Part shown: in pieces, positions 30,451 through 30,596 of the stretch
How the letters are laid out: each line of letters opens with the position of its first letter
Position numbering within the stretch: position 1 is the stretch's first letter
DNA from: Entrophospora sp. SA101
Lineage: Eukaryota; Glomeromycota; Glomeromycetes; Entrophosporales; Entrophosporaceae
DNA: 30,596 nucleotides
Direction of reading: 5' to 3'
Assembly: GCA_958430865.1 (NCBI GenBank)
Contig: CAUDNR010002335.1
Location: 9,585-40,180 of the forward strand
The notes under the pieces: generated by a model
Told to the model about the DNA's origin: nothing
The model's input: the letters and a program-made list of their open reading frames with translations, nothing else
Databases searched by the model: none
Position numbers and translations under genes: made by a program

Positions 30451-30596
30451 ATGAAGCTAATTTACATCAGATCTACTATGGAACCCAAGAATTACAGTAC
30501 CATTAGAAGTATTTTGAAGAAGGAACAAGGTGAAAAAATTGCTCCTTACATTTTTAAATTAGCAGATACCAAATCTTTGCAAACATATTTAGACAA
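30451..30596 (+). CDS. Conserved unknown protein of the repeat family, cut by the window edge
   Basis: From ATG at 30451 the plus strand is open to the end of the window (48 codons): MKLIYIRSTMEPKNYS, then TIRSILKKEQGEKIAPYIF and KLADTKSLQTYLD. Two other copies in the window (4681-4980 and 5701-5963, minus strand) carry the same block. Against copy A the first 24 codons show about ten synonymous differences and one Met/Ile change, which is the mark of selection on a protein. The ATG is kept in all three. Whether it is the true start is unclear, because an upstream segment (30290-30377, GMLQQKPDKVNIGIIKNF) is also open and could be an earlier exon. I do not recognise the family; an element-encoded gene is the likeliest reading. 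Confidence 0.5.
   Translation, partial: MKLIYIRSTMEPKNYSTIRSILKKEQGEKIAPYIFKLADTKSLQTYLD

Noticed and set aside
1..30596. CRISPR arrays, bacterial operons, rRNA or intact tRNA genes
   Set aside because: None seen; direct repeats present are microsatellites or transposon-related, and the genes have spliceosomal introns.

Overview
This looks like nuclear DNA of a very AT-rich fungus, most probably an arbuscular mycorrhizal fungus of the Rhizophagus (Glomeromycotina) type. The genes that can be read have short GT-AG introns of about 80-115 bp. Two protein kinases of the tyrosine-kinase-like group, expanded in these fungi, carry the HxDxHSGN catalytic loop and a DLG motif. The space between is full of decayed Tc1/mariner, hAT/BED, pogo and PIF1-helicase pieces, small non-autonomous elements and microsatellites. 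The species call is an inference from style; no search was run.

Layout. 1-6.6 kb is a graveyard: a BED-finger (hAT-type) remnant at 1.07 kb, an unknown broken ORF at 2 kb, a frameshifted Tc1/mariner transposase at 2.5-3.5 kb, a broken ORF with HAD-like motifs at 3.5-4.5 kb, then copies of a repeat family that also occurs at the right edge. 6.68-9.11 kb holds an intact seven-exon MFS transporter (616 aa) on the plus strand. 9.65-11.82 kb holds an intact seven-exon protein kinase (518 aa) on the minus strand; their 3' ends face each other. Both exon chains were phased by hand and stay in frame to the stop. 11.8-19.2 kb is nearly gene-free, with a 508-bp non-autonomous transposon flanked by a 9-bp target duplication, several hairpins and one possible exon.

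19.2-22.6 kb (minus) holds pieces of one multi-exon gene of unknown function interrupted by four small transposons. Three of them sit inside coding sequence, and removing element plus one target-site copy restores the local reading frame each time. 23-27 kb carries remnants of pogo transposase, a BED-like finger, a PIF1-like helicase and a zinc-finger/RING protein. 26.8-29.4 kb is non-coding with a diverged 410-bp-period duplication. 29.37-30.31 kb holds a second kinase that lacks its N-lobe; its 5' end lies in an 80-bp segment identical to one at 5.88-5.96 kb, joined head to head with an inverted relative.

The two intact genes show no functional link. The best lead for something undescribed is the repeat family at 4.7-6.0 and 30.2-30.6 kb: two copies differ almost only at synonymous positions over 24 codons, so it carried a conserved protein-coding gene that I do not recognise.
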